From NCBI RefSeq assembly GCF_013401555.1, contig NZ_CP058552.1, positions 6,572,001 to 6,636,000 on the forward strand: a stretch of 64,000 bases of DNA. The letters are read 5' to 3'. A program made the translations under genes and the position numbers. Shown here one piece after another: positions 27,087 through 35,715 of the stretch; position 1 is the stretch's first letter, and each line of letters opens with the position of its first letter. The notes below the pieces were generated by a model. It was not told the origin of the DNA. It worked only from the letters and a program-made list of their open reading frames with translations, and did no database searches. The DNA comes from Paenibacillus sp. E222. GTDB lineage: Bacteria > Bacillota > Bacilli > Paenibacillales > Paenibacillaceae.

Positions 27087-27980
27087 TCACCCTATTGCCA
27101 CTCCCATCCAAGAGCCCAGGCTCTTCATCTCAAGTTGTTCAAACTTGTCCATCACCATATCCGGATCAAGACGCAATTCACATACATCCAGTGCACAAGC
27201 TACCGGAACAGCACAGTGAATCTCTGCCAGTTTGCGGGACAGATGCAGCATGTCGAGATCATTCTCAATCTTGTTACGTACCGAAGGGGTAAGTTTGTCC
27301 ATATTGTCCAAAATACCTTCAATGGAGCCAAACTCCTGTACAAGCTTCAAAGCTGTCTTCTCCCCAATGCCCCGTACCCCAGGATAATTGTCACTGGCAT
27401 CGCCCATCAGACCTTTCATGTCTATCACTTGACGAGGTGTCAGTTGTTTCTCCGTCATTAGGGATTCAGGCGTATACACCATGTAATTGCCATGACCTTT
27501 TTTCATAATAATAATACTTGTGCGGTCATCAATCAGTTGCAGCATATCGTGGTCACCCGTCAGTACCATCACGTTCATATCCGTCTGCTCGGTGTAATAC
27601 TTGGCAAGTGTACCGATACAATCATCAGCTTCATATCCTTGAGCACCAATATTCGGAATGTTCAAACTATCCATCACTTCACGAATCAGAGCAAACTGAG
27701 GAATCAGATCATCCGGAGCTTCCGGACGGTTTCCCTTGTACGCTGCATACTCTTCACCGCGAAACGTCTTGCCCCCCATATCCCAACAGCATACGACATG
27801 ACTTGGCCCAAAGGTTTGAACCGCATCCCAGAAATAACGGATAAAACCGTATACTGCGTTGGTTGGCACGCCTGCCTTTGTACGTCTGATATATCCGCTT
27901 GCAGATGTTGCATAAAATGCACGGAACAACACCGCCATACCATCTACCAGCAACAAAGTAGGTTCATTACGTTGATTCAC
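27087..27980 (-). CDS. 5'-3' exonuclease (YpcP-like FEN family)
   Basis: A 297-residue protein equal to the N-terminal exonuclease domain of DNA polymerase I without polymerase. Metal-binding acid residues are in LLVDGMAVLF, CCWDMGG, GYEADDCIG, TGDHDMLQL and KGLMGDASDNYPG. The H3TH motif is GVRGIGEKTALKLVQEFGS. It should remove RNA primers and flaps, as YpcP does in Bacillus. The start is GTG 27980, with AGGAGAG some 13 bases before it, a slightly long spacing. NAGPA follows directly. Confidence 0.93.
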   Translation of the reverse strand: MNQRNEPTLLLVDGMAVLFRAFYATSASGYIRRTKAGVPTNAVYGFIRYFWDAVQTFGPSHVVCCWDMGGKTFRGEEYAAYKGNRPEAPDDLIPQFALIREVMDSLNIPNIGAQGYEADDCIGTLAKYYTEQTDMNVMVLTGDHDMLQLIDDRTSIIIMKKGHGNYMVYTPESLMTEKQLTPRQVIDMKGLMGDASDNYPGVRGIGEKTALKLVQEFGSIEGILDNMDKLTPSVRNKIENDLDMLHLSRKLAEIHCAVPVACALDVCELRLDPDMVMDKFEQLEMKSLGSWMGVAIG

Positions 27981-28072
27981 TTGAATTTGTTCTCTCCTGT
28001 CCTGTATCTAGCAAATAAAATATCGAACTAATTCTATCATTATAGCATAGTTCCGCCAAGGATCGACCAGCC

Positions 28073-28109
28073 AAAAAAGCCCTGAAATTTGAACATTCAG
28101 AGCTTTTTT
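28073..28109. terminator. Terminator of the ArsC/Spx-like gene
   Basis: AAAAAAGCCCTGAA pairs with TTCAGAGCTTTTTT. It works on the minus strand for the gene ending at 28154. Confidence 0.85.
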
Positions 28110-28153
28110 CACCTTGGTTCATTTAACAATCAATGAAATCATTCATCTAAAAA

Positions 28154-28519
28154 TTACGCGTTGTTCCATTCCTGCTCATACGTATCTTCCTTGAATCCGA
28201 CGGTTACTTTGTGACCATCCGTAACGATTGGACGTTTAATCAGACGACCATTGGAAGCCAGCAAACGAATCTGCTCTTCAGTGGAAAGCCCTGGCAGCTT
28301 GTCCTTCAATTGCTGCTCCTTGTATACTTCTCCGCTCGTATTGAAAAACTTCTTCACTTCAAGTCCGCTCTTCTGAATCAACTCCGTTAATTCTGCTTCG
28401 GATGGGGGTGTGTCGAAAATAGGAACTAATTCCAGCTCATGCCCCTGAGCTTCCAGCCATTTTACAGCTTTGCGGCACGTGCCACATTTGGCGTACTGAA
28501 ATACTTTTAGATTACTCAT
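28154..28519 (-). CDS. Spx/ArsC-family thiol protein (YusI-like)
   Basis: A 121-residue thioredoxin-fold protein with a redox C12-x-x-C15 (AKCGTCRKA) at the N-terminus. The C-terminal part NGRLIKRPIVTDGHKVTVGF is typical of the ArsC/Spx group. It lacks the arginine triad of true arsenate reductases that I would expect, and no ars genes are near. It is also not Spx itself, which has a longer C-terminal RNA polymerase-binding region. The start ATG 28519 follows AGGAGG; the open frame beyond it runs into a repeat-like segment. Confidence 0.85.
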   Translation of the reverse strand: MSNLKVFQYAKCGTCRKAVKWLEAQGHELELVPIFDTPPSEAELTELIQKSGLEVKKFFNTSGEVYKEQQLKDKLPGLSTEEQIRLLASNGRLIKRPIVTDGHKVTVGFKEDTYEQEWNNA

Positions 28520-28861
28520 CGTTACTTGTCCTCCTATGTGTGCTCCGGTGGTGCTCCGGTTTCGATTTCTCGCTTCCCTTGGTTTGCTTCGCAAATCCAA
28601 AAGTCGCTCCAAACCGATCCATCGCACTGTAAGTTTAAACCTCTTTGCGAATGAGAAAAATGTCCATTCGGCTTTAGGGTCAAAAACCTTAAAACATAAA
28701 ATCCTACAACCTAAAAATTTTAAAAATTAGCCTGTGGCATTTTGTTCGGATGCAGTTCGCATGCCTCACACGGGTTAAGTTAACTAATCGTTGACATACA
28801 GCATGACTCAATGTACTGAGGTAATACACACAGCGCGATTCACAAGCCGTTTGACAGCATT
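28520..28861. repeat. Intergenic region with candidate repeat element
   Basis: 342 bases without a gene. Near 28540 the string GTGCTCCGGTG occurs twice with a period of 11 bases. Just after, TTGGTTTGC-TTC-GCAAATCCAA (28579-28600) forms a hairpin. A rather pure A/T stretch follows (28680-28730). The GC-rich hairpin part looks like a dispersed intergenic element; whether copies exist elsewhere cannot be told from this window. Confidence 0.4.
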
Positions 28862-29845
28862 TTATAATACTTCTCTAGGTGATGCCTCAGCATCCAAACG
28901 TGCCTCCAGGGCAGCCATATCAGCGGGCAATGGGGCTTGGAACGTCATTCGACTTTGCAAAATGGGATGGTCAAACGCCAGCTCACATGCGTGCAATGCC
29001 TGACGAGCAATCCAAGTATCTCGTTCCTCCCGAACAGCCATGGTCTGCCCATCGATCTCATGCATAGGAAGGGTCTTGTACATCCGATCCCCAATTAACG
29101 GGCAGCCGATCGATGTCATATGTACCCTTATTTGATGGGTTCTGCCACTCTCCAGCTTCAGGTTCACTGCACTGGCACTTCCACCCGCCCACCTTGCGAC
29201 TGTCGTGTATAACGTTCTTGCCGCATACCCGTCAGGTGTAACGATTCGACGATGCGGTTCTTCGGCATCACGATCAATCGGGCCATCAATGGCTCCCTCT
29301 TCTTGGGCAGGACTACCGTGTACAAAGGCAATATATTGTTTATCCACCGTTCCTGCGATCATTTGTTCAGAGACATGCTGGTGCACATATGGATTTTTCG
29401 CGATTGCCAGTACTCCTGATGTTTCCTGATCCAGTCGATGAATCGGTCTGAAGCGGAAACGCTCGCCTTTGGACTTCCAATAATGGACAACCCCGTTTGC
29501 CAATGTACCTGTGTAATGCCCATGTGTTGGATGTACGATGACACCTGAATCCTTGTTCACGATAAGCAAGTGCTCGTCTTCATACAGTATCGTAAAGGGA
29601 ATCGGCTCAGGTAAAATATCATCCGACTCTTCTTGCTCCATCCGGACTTCCAGAACGTCACCTGCGCTAACTTTGACGCTGATGTATACCCGCTCGCCAT
29701 TCAGCATAATTCCCTGCTCTGTAAGTTTGATTCTCGACAGGAGCTTGCGCGAAACCTGCAGGCGCCGCTGAAGCACGGTCTTCAGCAGCCAGCCATCTTC
29801 ATGTTCGGGAACCGTGTAAGTAAGTGGTGAATAATAATCGCTCAT
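28862..29845 (-). CDS. RluA-family pseudouridine synthase
   Basis: A 327-residue enzyme that isomerises uridine in rRNA or tRNA. An N-terminal S4-like domain (about 15-70) precedes the RluA catalytic domain. The catalytic aspartate is in RPIHRLDQETSGVL, and RTHQIRVHMTSIGCPLIGD is the second signature. Several RluA paralogues exist in Bacillus (YlyB, YjbO, YhcT), and I cannot say which this matches. The start overlaps the PduO-type gene stop as ATGA, so translation is coupled. Confidence 0.92.
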   Translation of the reverse strand: MSDYYSPLTYTVPEHEDGWLLKTVLQRRLQVSRKLLSRIKLTEQGIMLNGERVYISVKVSAGDVLEVRMEQEESDDILPEPIPFTILYEDEHLLIVNKDSGVIVHPTHGHYTGTLANGVVHYWKSKGERFRFRPIHRLDQETSGVLAIAKNPYVHQHVSEQMIAGTVDKQYIAFVHGSPAQEEGAIDGPIDRDAEEPHRRIVTPDGYAARTLYTTVARWAGGSASAVNLKLESGRTHQIRVHMTSIGCPLIGDRMYKTLPMHEIDGQTMAVREERDTWIARQALHACELAFDHPILQSRMTFQAPLPADMAALEARLDAEASPREVL

Positions 29846-30423
29846 TCTTTGTCTTTGCGGCGGAATACTTTTTTGCTCCGCACATACTCAATGTCAGCTA
29901 CCTGTTGTCTCGCATTTGCCGTCCGTGCAACAACGAAGAAATAATCAGACAGACGGTTCAAATATCGTCGCACAGAAGGGTTGATATCCGTATGTTGTCC
30001 GAGGGTTACGGCGCGGCGCTCAGCACGGCGACATACGGTGCGGCAGACATGCAATGTGGAAGAGAGCAGACTGCCCCCAGGCAAAATAAACCGTTCCACT
30101 TTCGGATTCTCCGCATCATACTGATCAATCCACTGCTCAAGCCGGGCGACCATCTCATCCCGTACTTTATATTTGGATTCGCTAATTTTTACAAAGGCGA
30201 GATCGGACCCGCAATCAAACAATTCTTGCTGAATTTCGAGCAAATGTTCACGCAAATCCTCAAATTCCCCATTTGCTTGATCAATAAAACTGATGGCCTG
30301 CCCAACAAAACAATTCAGCTCATCAATTGTCCCATAAGCTTCAACCCGGTCATCATCCTTGATGACCCGTCCACCAATGACGGAGGTCTGCCCCTCGTCA
30401 CCTGTTCGTGTATATATGCCCAT
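29842..30423 (-). CDS. PduO-type cob(I)yrinic acid a,c-diamide adenosyltransferase
   Basis: A 193-residue four-helix-bundle enzyme that adenosylates cobalamin. It starts MGIYTRTGDEGQTSVIGG, the ATP-binding loop of the family. R-x-Y-L-N-R-L-S-D-Y-F-F in the C-terminal half is the other signature. ATG 30423 follows AGGAGGGAT. It overlaps the pseudouridine synthase gene by four bases. A CobU-like gene lies 1 kb away beyond convergent dedA, a second cobalamin link, but no cobalamin riboswitch is seen here. Confidence 0.92.
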   Translation of the reverse strand: MGIYTRTGDEGQTSVIGGRVIKDDDRVEAYGTIDELNCFVGQAISFIDQANGEFEDLREHLLEIQQELFDCGSDLAFVKISESKYKVRDEMVARLEQWIDQYDAENPKVERFILPGGSLLSSTLHVCRTVCRRAERRAVTLGQHTDINPSVRRYLNRLSDYFFVVARTANARQQVADIEYVRSKKVFRRKDKE

Positions 30424-30650
30424 TGTAATCCCTCCTATTGTTAATATCATTCGCATGGTAGAACGCTGGGGTTAAATATAAATGCATGACCCTTTTAGAG
30501 TCTAACTTAATCAGTATACTTGACCTGCTATGAATACGGGAATGCTATTATTTTCAGAAACCAGTGAGATCCTTCACACGTATATATGAATTGGTGTACT
30601 CTGCCGAGTATACGCCAAATCCTTGCAAACCAAAAGTAGAGGAGACGATT

Positions 30651-31262
30651 ATGCAAAACTGGATAACCGATTTCATGGAACAATACGGCTACATAGGCAT
30701 TGCACTCATTATTGCTCTAGAAAACGTATTCCCCCCCATCCCCTCCGAAATCATATTACCTTTTGGCGGCTTCATGACCACTTACACCAGCCTGACCCTT
30801 CCCGGTGTTATTATTGCGGCTACCATTGGTTCTGTGCTTGGGGCTGTCATTCTCTATGGGATCGGACTGCTGATTGATGTCAATCGGCTGGAGAAGATTG
30901 TAGAACGTTGGGGTCATATTCTGCGGATCAAAAAAGAAGATATCCACCGTGTCGATGCATGGTTTGACAAATATGGAATGTGGACCGTATTATTCTGTCG
31001 CATGGTTCCCCTTGTTCGCAGCCTCATCTCGATCCCTGCCGGCATGTCCAATATGAAATTTGGTTTATTCGTCCTCTTCACAACCATTGGAACATTGGCC
31101 TGGAATATTATTCTCGTCTCGGTTGGTGCGGCTCTAGGGGCGTCATGGGAGAGTATCCTGCACTTTATGGACGTGTACTCCCTGGTCGTATATGTGCTAC
31201 TGGCGATTATTGTTGTGGGCTGTATCATCTGGTGGATCAGACGAAATAAAACTCGGAAATAA
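30651..31262 (+). CDS. DedA-family membrane protein
   Basis: A 203-residue membrane protein with about five hydrophobic segments and the DedA signatures ENVFPPIPSEIILPFGG and FCRMVPLVRSLISIPAGMS. DedA proteins help flip undecaprenyl phosphate and phospholipid and support membrane homeostasis. ATG 30651 has AGAGGAG before it; the longer frame has no site. It is convergent with the cobU-like gene, with a terminator between. Confidence 0.92.
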   Translation: MQNWITDFMEQYGYIGIALIIALENVFPPIPSEIILPFGGFMTTYTSLTLPGVIIAATIGSVLGAVILYGIGLLIDVNRLEKIVERWGHILRIKKEDIHRVDAWFDKYGMWTVLFCRMVPLVRSLISIPAGMSNMKFGLFVLFTTIGTLAWNIILVSVGAALGASWESILHFMDVYSLVVYVLLAIIVVGCIIWWIRRNKTRK

Positions 31263-31295
31263 AGAAATTTACACGCATAGCTTTTGTCATAAAAC

Positions 31296-31337
31296 AAAGC
31301 CTCCGCATCACTATTTGTGGTGACGGAGGCTTCTTTA
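31296..31337. terminator. Bidirectional terminator, dedA and cobU-like gene
   Basis: AAGCCTCCG pairs with CGGAGGCTT and the inner CATCAC with GTGGTG. It lies between convergent genes. Confidence 0.85.
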
Positions 31338-31367
31338 GGCTCGTTCATCGTTTAACATTATGAAATG

Positions 31368-31904
31368 CTAATCTTCATATCGCAGCCCTCGATCTTTGAG
31401 ATCAACAGCCAGGCCAGATATCAACAGATACATCTGTTCGGAATGCGCCTGCAGCGCCCGGTTAACCGACGCCATTCTTGCCGTAAAAATGCGTTCTTCC
31501 TCTGAAGGATACAAAGAGCCATGCATTTCATTGGTAATCACGAGCAGCTTTCCCTGGTAAGACAGAAGGGCGTCTAGCAACAGCTGTGTCTCTGAACGCT
31601 GCTGATCCAGATCATCACTTGCCCGGAACCCGGCAGCCATCCAGGCCGTCAGACTATCCACAATGACAATTCGCTGATCAGCCAGGAAGAGATTGGATTC
31701 CCGATTAATCTGGTGAAGCACCTCCGTCAGGTGCGGGCCGTTCCCAGCCTGGATAGCACGATAATGAGCGGATGGCAATTCGGGAATCACGGGATCATGA
31801 TCACCAGTGGATAAATAGATGCCCTCCCGGCTAATCCGGGCTGCGTATGCAAGAGCAAATCGGGTTTTACCACTGCCTATGCCGCCTGTGACCGTAATTA
31901 GCAA
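31368..31904 (-). CDS. cobU: CobU-type adenosylcobinamide kinase/guanylyltransferase
   Basis: A 178-residue P-loop protein (Walker A GGIGSGKT) with the phrase LLVITNEMHGSLYPSEEERI and the C-terminal MYLLISGLAVDLK, which align with CobU. CobU phosphorylates adenosylcobinamide and adds GMP in lower-ligand assembly. The usual GxRSGKS form of the loop is changed, so function is likely but not sure. The start is TTG 31904, six bases after AAGGAGGGG. It follows a lipoprotein gene by 37 bases on the same strand. Confidence 0.78.
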   Translation of the reverse strand: MLITVTGGIGSGKTRFALAYAARISREGIYLSTGDHDPVIPELPSAHYRAIQAGNGPHLTEVLHQINRESNLFLADQRIVIVDSLTAWMAAGFRASDDLDQQRSETQLLLDALLSYQGKLLVITNEMHGSLYPSEEERIFTARMASVNRALQAHSEQMYLLISGLAVDLKDRGLRYED

Positions 31905-31941
31905 TCCGCTCCCCTCCTTCAGTAGCCATACTAGATTGCAT

Positions 31942-32493
31942 TTACTCTGTCAGCGCCTTCAGCACTTTCTTGGATTCTTCGACATTGGACGCCGACACCG
32001 GAATGGTAGCAAACAGATTTTGCGCAGCATAATCTACATCTTTGAACATTTGCATATCTTCCAGCGGTATGCCATAAAGATGTGATTCTGTCTTGATATC
32101 TGAACCGTCATCTCCTTCACCCTTCTCAACCAAGACACCGCCTTCAAATACACCGCGCTTATACTTCTCCGAATCAAATGTATCATCCAGCGGAATATTG
32201 GAGCCGTTACTTCCGTACTGCTTCATATCAGCTTCAGGCAAAATGAAAATATCATGACCACCAGCCGCATACTCTACCATAATTTTCTGAACATCATACA
32301 TTGCACTGGTGATAACCTCCACCTTGGGCTCCTCGCCCAGCTTCTGCTGCAAATTAGCTTGCAACTGCTCCGAGATCACGGATGGATTTCCTTGGTTATC
32401 AATGATAAAAATCGTAAAACCGTCCTTACCGCCACAGCCAGCAAGCAGAAAAATCATAGAAATGATTGCGGTAAGCCCCCAAAATCTCTTCAT
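31942..32493 (-). CDS. Lipoprotein of unknown function
   Basis: A 183-residue exported lipoprotein; the lipobox LLAGC ends at C20. The body is an alpha/beta protein beginning FTIFIIDNQGNPSVI, with no family I recognise. Two short motifs, DIFILPEADMKQYG and YGIPLEDMQMFKD, look like a small periplasmic-binding style fold, but no ABC genes are near. It may be co-transcribed with cobU, which starts 37 bases later. A cobinamide- or corrinoid-binding role is possible but unsupported. Confidence 0.75.
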   Translation of the reverse strand: MKRFWGLTAIISMIFLLAGCGGKDGFTIFIIDNQGNPSVISEQLQANLQQKLGEEPKVEVITSAMYDVQKIMVEYAAGGHDIFILPEADMKQYGSNGSNIPLDDTFDSEKYKRGVFEGGVLVEKGEGDDGSDIKTESHLYGIPLEDMQMFKDVDYAAQNLFATIPVSASNVEESKKVLKALTE

Positions 32494-32589
32494 TCCAGTT
32501 CCCCCTTTAGTCTCCTATGTACAATATATCACAATTGTTCCACGCAAAAAAATAACCATGCCTATCCGAAGCAAACTGTTCATAAGCAA

Positions 32590-32614
32590 AAAAAAAAGAC
32601 CCCATCAGGGTCTT
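32590..32614 (-). terminator. Terminator of the Spo0E-like gene
   Basis: AAGACCC pairs with GGGTCTT, followed by ten T on the minus strand. Confidence 0.85.
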
Positions 32615-32656
32615 CTTCGATTCGCAATATGCGTAACGTTTCGATACAACGAAAAA

Positions 32657-32923
32657 TTACTTTCCTTTAATCGGATTAGCCTTCATGTATTCATTAATCT
32701 TCAAATCTAGCAAACTGCTAATTTCAATTACAATATCGGATGTGAATGATTTCTCTTCAAGGAATATCTGTTCCATCTTGCGGCGTAGCATATGGATCTC
32801 ATCTTCCAAGGAAACGTTATGCAAAGATGCGTGATCCGGTTTCACCGACCATCGGTCGCCATGATCGCCTTCTGCCAAATAATGCCCACGATTAGTCGGT
32901 AAATCATATTCAACACAAAACAA
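32657..32923 (-). CDS. Spo0E-like aspartyl-phosphate phosphatase
   Basis: An 88-residue protein. The C-terminal part is two helices, VSLEDEIHMLRRKMEQIFLE and a second carrying the Spo0E signature S-x-x-x-L-D (ISSLLDLKINEYMK). Spo0E-family proteins dephosphorylate Spo0A~P and delay sporulation. The frame is open up to 32971. TTG 32923 is chosen since AAGGAGG ends eight bases before it, and a longer form would start without a site. The N-terminal 40 residues (NRGHYLAEGDHGDRWSVKPD) are not part of the usual Spo0E core. The TTG start suggests low expression. Confidence 0.72.
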   Translation of the reverse strand: MFCVEYDLPTNRGHYLAEGDHGDRWSVKPDHASLHNVSLEDEIHMLRRKMEQIFLEEKSFTSDIVIEISSLLDLKINEYMKANPIKGK

Positions 32924-33068
32924 AGCCAACCCCTCCTTGGAAAAATTAGTTTCCAAATACAAGAAAAACATATTTCAAATTGAAATTATATCACAATATT
33001 TTGTAAAAGAAAGTTATTTTTTTCTAGTTTGAAGAAAGTTTATGTCGATCAGAAGCTTATAATCCCTA

Positions 33069-34277
33069 TTAACCCTCTTTTTGCAGTTTGTAAACAAAGT
33101 TTCCGATTCGTTCCAATGCTTCATTCAATTGGGTCACAGATGTTGCATAGGAGCAGCGAAGAAATCCTTCACCTTGCGGCCCAAATACATTACCCGGAAC
33201 AGCCGCTACTTTATTTTCCGTTAGCAGACGCTCAGCAAAAAGATCGGAACTCAGCCCTGTCTTCTGGATACTAGGAAACGCATAAAATGCTCCCTGAGGT
33301 TCATGGCAGTCCAGTCCAATGTCTCTAAAACCCTGCACGATAAGGCGTCTGCGCTGATTATAGGATTCAACCATTCTATCCTTCTCACCCAAACCGTTTG
33401 TCAATGCCTCAAGCGCGGCCACCTGTCCCATGGCAGGTGCACACATCACCGTGTACTGATGAATTTTGAGCATGGCTGCAATCAGTTCAGGATGTCCGCA
33501 CATATACCCAATTCGCCAGCCGGTCATCGCAAAAGCCTTGGAAAACCCACTAACCAAAATGGTACGTTCCTTCATATCCGGAATCGAAGCGAAACTAACA
33601 TGTTTTTGCGTATACGTCAGCTCAGCATAAATTTCATCCGCAATGACGATCAGATCATGCTTTTTGATCACTTCAGCAATAGGCAGCCATTCTTCATAGG
33701 TCATGATGGCACCTGTCGGATTGCTCGGATAACAGAGGATAAGAACCTTGGACTTAGGCGTAATTCCCGCTTCCAGCGCCTCGGCAGTCAGCTTGAACTG
33801 ATCCTTCGCATACGTTTCTACACCAACCGGAATGCCTCCGCCAATCGAAGCGATTGGAGAATAGGCCACATACGAAGGTTCTGGAATTAGAATTTCGTCT
33901 CCAGGTACGATCAATGCACGCAATGCCAGATCTATGGCTTCACTGCCACCAACGGTAACGATAATTTCGTCCTTTGGATCATACTTGGTATCAAATTGAG
34001 TATCCAGATACTCGCTAATGGCTTCCCTCAGCTTCGGCATACCCGCATTGGAAGTGTAACTGGTCATGCCTCTTTCCAGTGAATATACACAAGCTTCACG
34101 CATATGCCATGGTGTTACAAAGTCCGGTTCACCTACACCCAGTGTGATAATATCCTTGTTATCGCCAACCAGATCAAAAAATTTCCGTATGCCGGAAGGC
34201 GGAATCTGTTGAACCAAAGGTGCCAAATACGATGTCATTTTCTTGTTGTTTCCTGTTGTCTGTTCATTCACTATCAT
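33069..34277 (-). CDS. Class I/II aminotransferase (AlaT/PatA-like)
   Basis: A 402-residue PLP aminotransferase. The PLP lysine is in SGFSKAFAMTGWRIGY, the phosphate-binding residues in TVGGSEAIDLALRAL, and the cofactor aspartate in IVIADEIYAELTY. It follows an Lrp/AsnC regulator by 13 bases on the same strand. In Bacillus subtilis this arrangement is alaR-alaT (yugG-yugH), where AlaT makes alanine from pyruvate; PatA, an N-acetyl-diaminopimelate aminotransferase, is a close relative. The name is kept open since only synteny separates the two. Confidence 0.88.
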   Translation of the reverse strand: MIVNEQTTGNNKKMTSYLAPLVQQIPPSGIRKFFDLVGDNKDIITLGVGEPDFVTPWHMREACVYSLERGMTSYTSNAGMPKLREAISEYLDTQFDTKYDPKDEIIVTVGGSEAIDLALRALIVPGDEILIPEPSYVAYSPIASIGGGIPVGVETYAKDQFKLTAEALEAGITPKSKVLILCYPSNPTGAIMTYEEWLPIAEVIKKHDLIVIADEIYAELTYTQKHVSFASIPDMKERTILVSGFSKAFAMTGWRIGYMCGHPELIAAMLKIHQYTVMCAPAMGQVAALEALTNGLGEKDRMVESYNQRRRLIVQGFRDIGLDCHEPQGAFYAFPSIQKTGLSSDLFAERLLTENKVAAVPGNVFGPQGEGFLRCSYATSVTQLNEALERIGNFVYKLQKEG

Positions 34278-34290
34278 GACGCATCTTCCT

Positions 34291-34791
34291 TTACGGCGAG
34301 ATCATGAGACGGTTGTCTTCCTGATGGTCTTCAAAAATAATCCCGTCCTGTTTATATTTTTTAAGAATAAAATTCGTTTTGGTTGAAAGTACAGAGTCAA
34401 TCGGAGACAATTTCTCCGAAACAAAATTAGCGACTTCGCGCAGGTTGCCACCTTCCACTTCTACGAGCAGATCATATGCACCTGACATGAGATATACTGA
34501 TTTCACTTGCGGATACAGATAAATGCGTTCGGCGATCCCTTCGAAGCCACGACCACGCTCAGGCGTAATCTGTACTTCAATCAAGGCTGTTACTTTCTCA
34601 TCATCAATCTTGCTCCAGTTCACAACGGTTGCGTATTTCACAATCACATGGTCCTGTTCAAGCTGTGTCACGGCGTTCTTGATCTTATCTTCCGACTCCC
34701 CCAGCAGCGTCGACAGCAGTGCGGGAGTCCTTCTCGCGTCTTCCTTCAACAAATCCAGAACTTTTAATTGCAGATCGTTCAGATCCTTCAT
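34291..34791 (-). CDS. Lrp/AsnC-family regulator (AlaR-like)
   Basis: A 166-residue transcriptional regulator with an N-terminal winged helix (about 5-60) and a C-terminal RAM ligand-binding domain (about 75-150). GAYDLLVEVEGG is its signature. It differs from classical Lrp in the weak first helix-turn-helix. GGAGGGAAAG precedes ATG 34791. It probably controls the aminotransferase that follows, as AlaR does for alaT in Bacillus. Confidence 0.88.
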   Translation of the reverse strand: MKDLNDLQLKVLDLLKEDARRTPALLSTLLGESEDKIKNAVTQLEQDHVIVKYATVVNWSKIDDEKVTALIEVQITPERGRGFEGIAERIYLYPQVKSVYLMSGAYDLLVEVEGGNLREVANFVSEKLSPIDSVLSTKTNFILKKYKQDGIIFEDHQEDNRLMISP

Positions 34792-34871
34792 GTCTTTCCC
34801 TCCAGCGTCATCCAGGTTCCTGAAAATGAATTAATACTTATATTACATGAATTCAACGATCATGCAAAGAC

Positions 34872-34904
34872 AAAAACCGCCCGCCCTGAATTCGGGCAAG
34901 CGGT
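34872..34904 (-). terminator. Terminator after the CotF-domain gene
   Basis: Two nested stems, ACCGC/GCGGT and CCCTGAA/TTCGGG, with a T-run on the minus strand, 50 bases after the coat gene stop. Confidence 0.8.
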
Positions 34905-34954
34905 GGTATGGTCTGCAACAGTACAGTACCTGCTTCAAACCATTATTACAAAGG

Positions 34955-35350
34955 TTACATGTAATAAGGGTTACCGTAATTCGGTTGATGCTGGGGTACA
35001 TTAGGCGCTTGGCTGTAAGCACTCGTCTGAGTATTCTTTTCCTGAATGAACTGTTGACATTTCTGTTGGGTCTGGTGGGCCGATTGAATCTGCTTGTCCA
35101 CATCCTGTCGCAATGCTTTCGAACCTACCGAATACATGTTGTTCTGCTGCATCACATTGAACAGCTCACCTTGCAAACGGAGTGTATCATTGGTCAAGTC
35201 TGTGAACATCCGGCGTGTCACGGGACAGGAAGCTTCGGTTGTTGCTGTCGTATATTCGCGCGCGGTTCGTCTTAAATCAGCAAGAATCGACTTCAACAAA
35301 TCCTGTTCCTGCATAAAAGATCCATTCGATGATAAAGATTGAGAATACAC
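34955..35350 (-). CDS. CotF-family spore coat protein
   Basis: A 131-residue protein with a CotF domain (about 12-105): EQDLLKSILADLRRTAREY, PVTRRMFTDLTNDTLRLQGE and QNNMYSVGSKALRQDVDKQ. The tail is rich in Gln, Asn, Pro and Tyr, as in many coat proteins. Start is GTG 35350 with AGGAGGAAAC before it. It is read from the same direction as a second, smaller coat-like gene 35 bases upstream. Confidence 0.88.
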   Translation of the reverse strand: MYSQSLSSNGSFMQEQDLLKSILADLRRTAREYTTATTEASCPVTRRMFTDLTNDTLRLQGELFNVMQQNNMYSVGSKALRQDVDKQIQSAHQTQQKCQQFIQEKNTQTSAYSQAPNVPQHQPNYGNPYYM

Positions 35351-35385
35351 AAAGTTTCCTCCTATACGGTTAGATTCGGCTTCTA

Positions 35386-35619
35386 TTACTGTGCTTGTGT
35401 TGGAGCAATAGATTGATGTTGCTGCAAAACATTGACAAGTGTGTTCAGATGCTGTTCATGGGAACGAACATAGTGATTCAGTGCCTGCTGAATTTGCGGA
35501 TGTTGTGAGATGGAAGCTGTGGCCGCACACTGTTTGATTAGCAATTCTTCATTGGTTATTGAATCCGCAATATAATTCAATTCTTTCGGACTCAGCGCTT
35601 GCATGGATTGATTCTGCAT
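35386..35619 (-). CDS. Small spore coat-like protein
   Basis: A 77-residue helical protein, MQNQSMQALSPKELNYIADS at the start, then ITNEELLIKQCAATASISQHP. It resembles the first half of a CotF domain, as in small coat proteins that travel in pairs with CotF genes. ATG 35619 has GGAGG upstream. A possible SigK -10 box lies about 25 bases before it. Function is inferred from neighbour and pattern. Confidence 0.7.
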   Translation of the reverse strand: MQNQSMQALSPKELNYIADSITNEELLIKQCAATASISQHPQIQQALNHYVRSHEQHLNTLVNVLQQHQSIAPTQAQ

Positions 35620-35642
35620 GTTCTGGTTGACCTCCTCGGCAT

Positions 35643-35651
35643 TAAGTTATG
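35643..35651 (-). promoter_or_regulatory. Possible SigK -10 box of the coat genes
   Basis: CATAACTTA on the minus strand fits the SigK pattern CATAnnnTA; an AC doublet lies about 18 bases further up. A short motif, so chance is possible. Confidence 0.35.
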
Positions 35652-35715
35652 CGCAATTATTGTTAACCCGGTCACTCAAAAGTATACAAACGTAATCACG
35701 AAGGAGATGTTTCTA

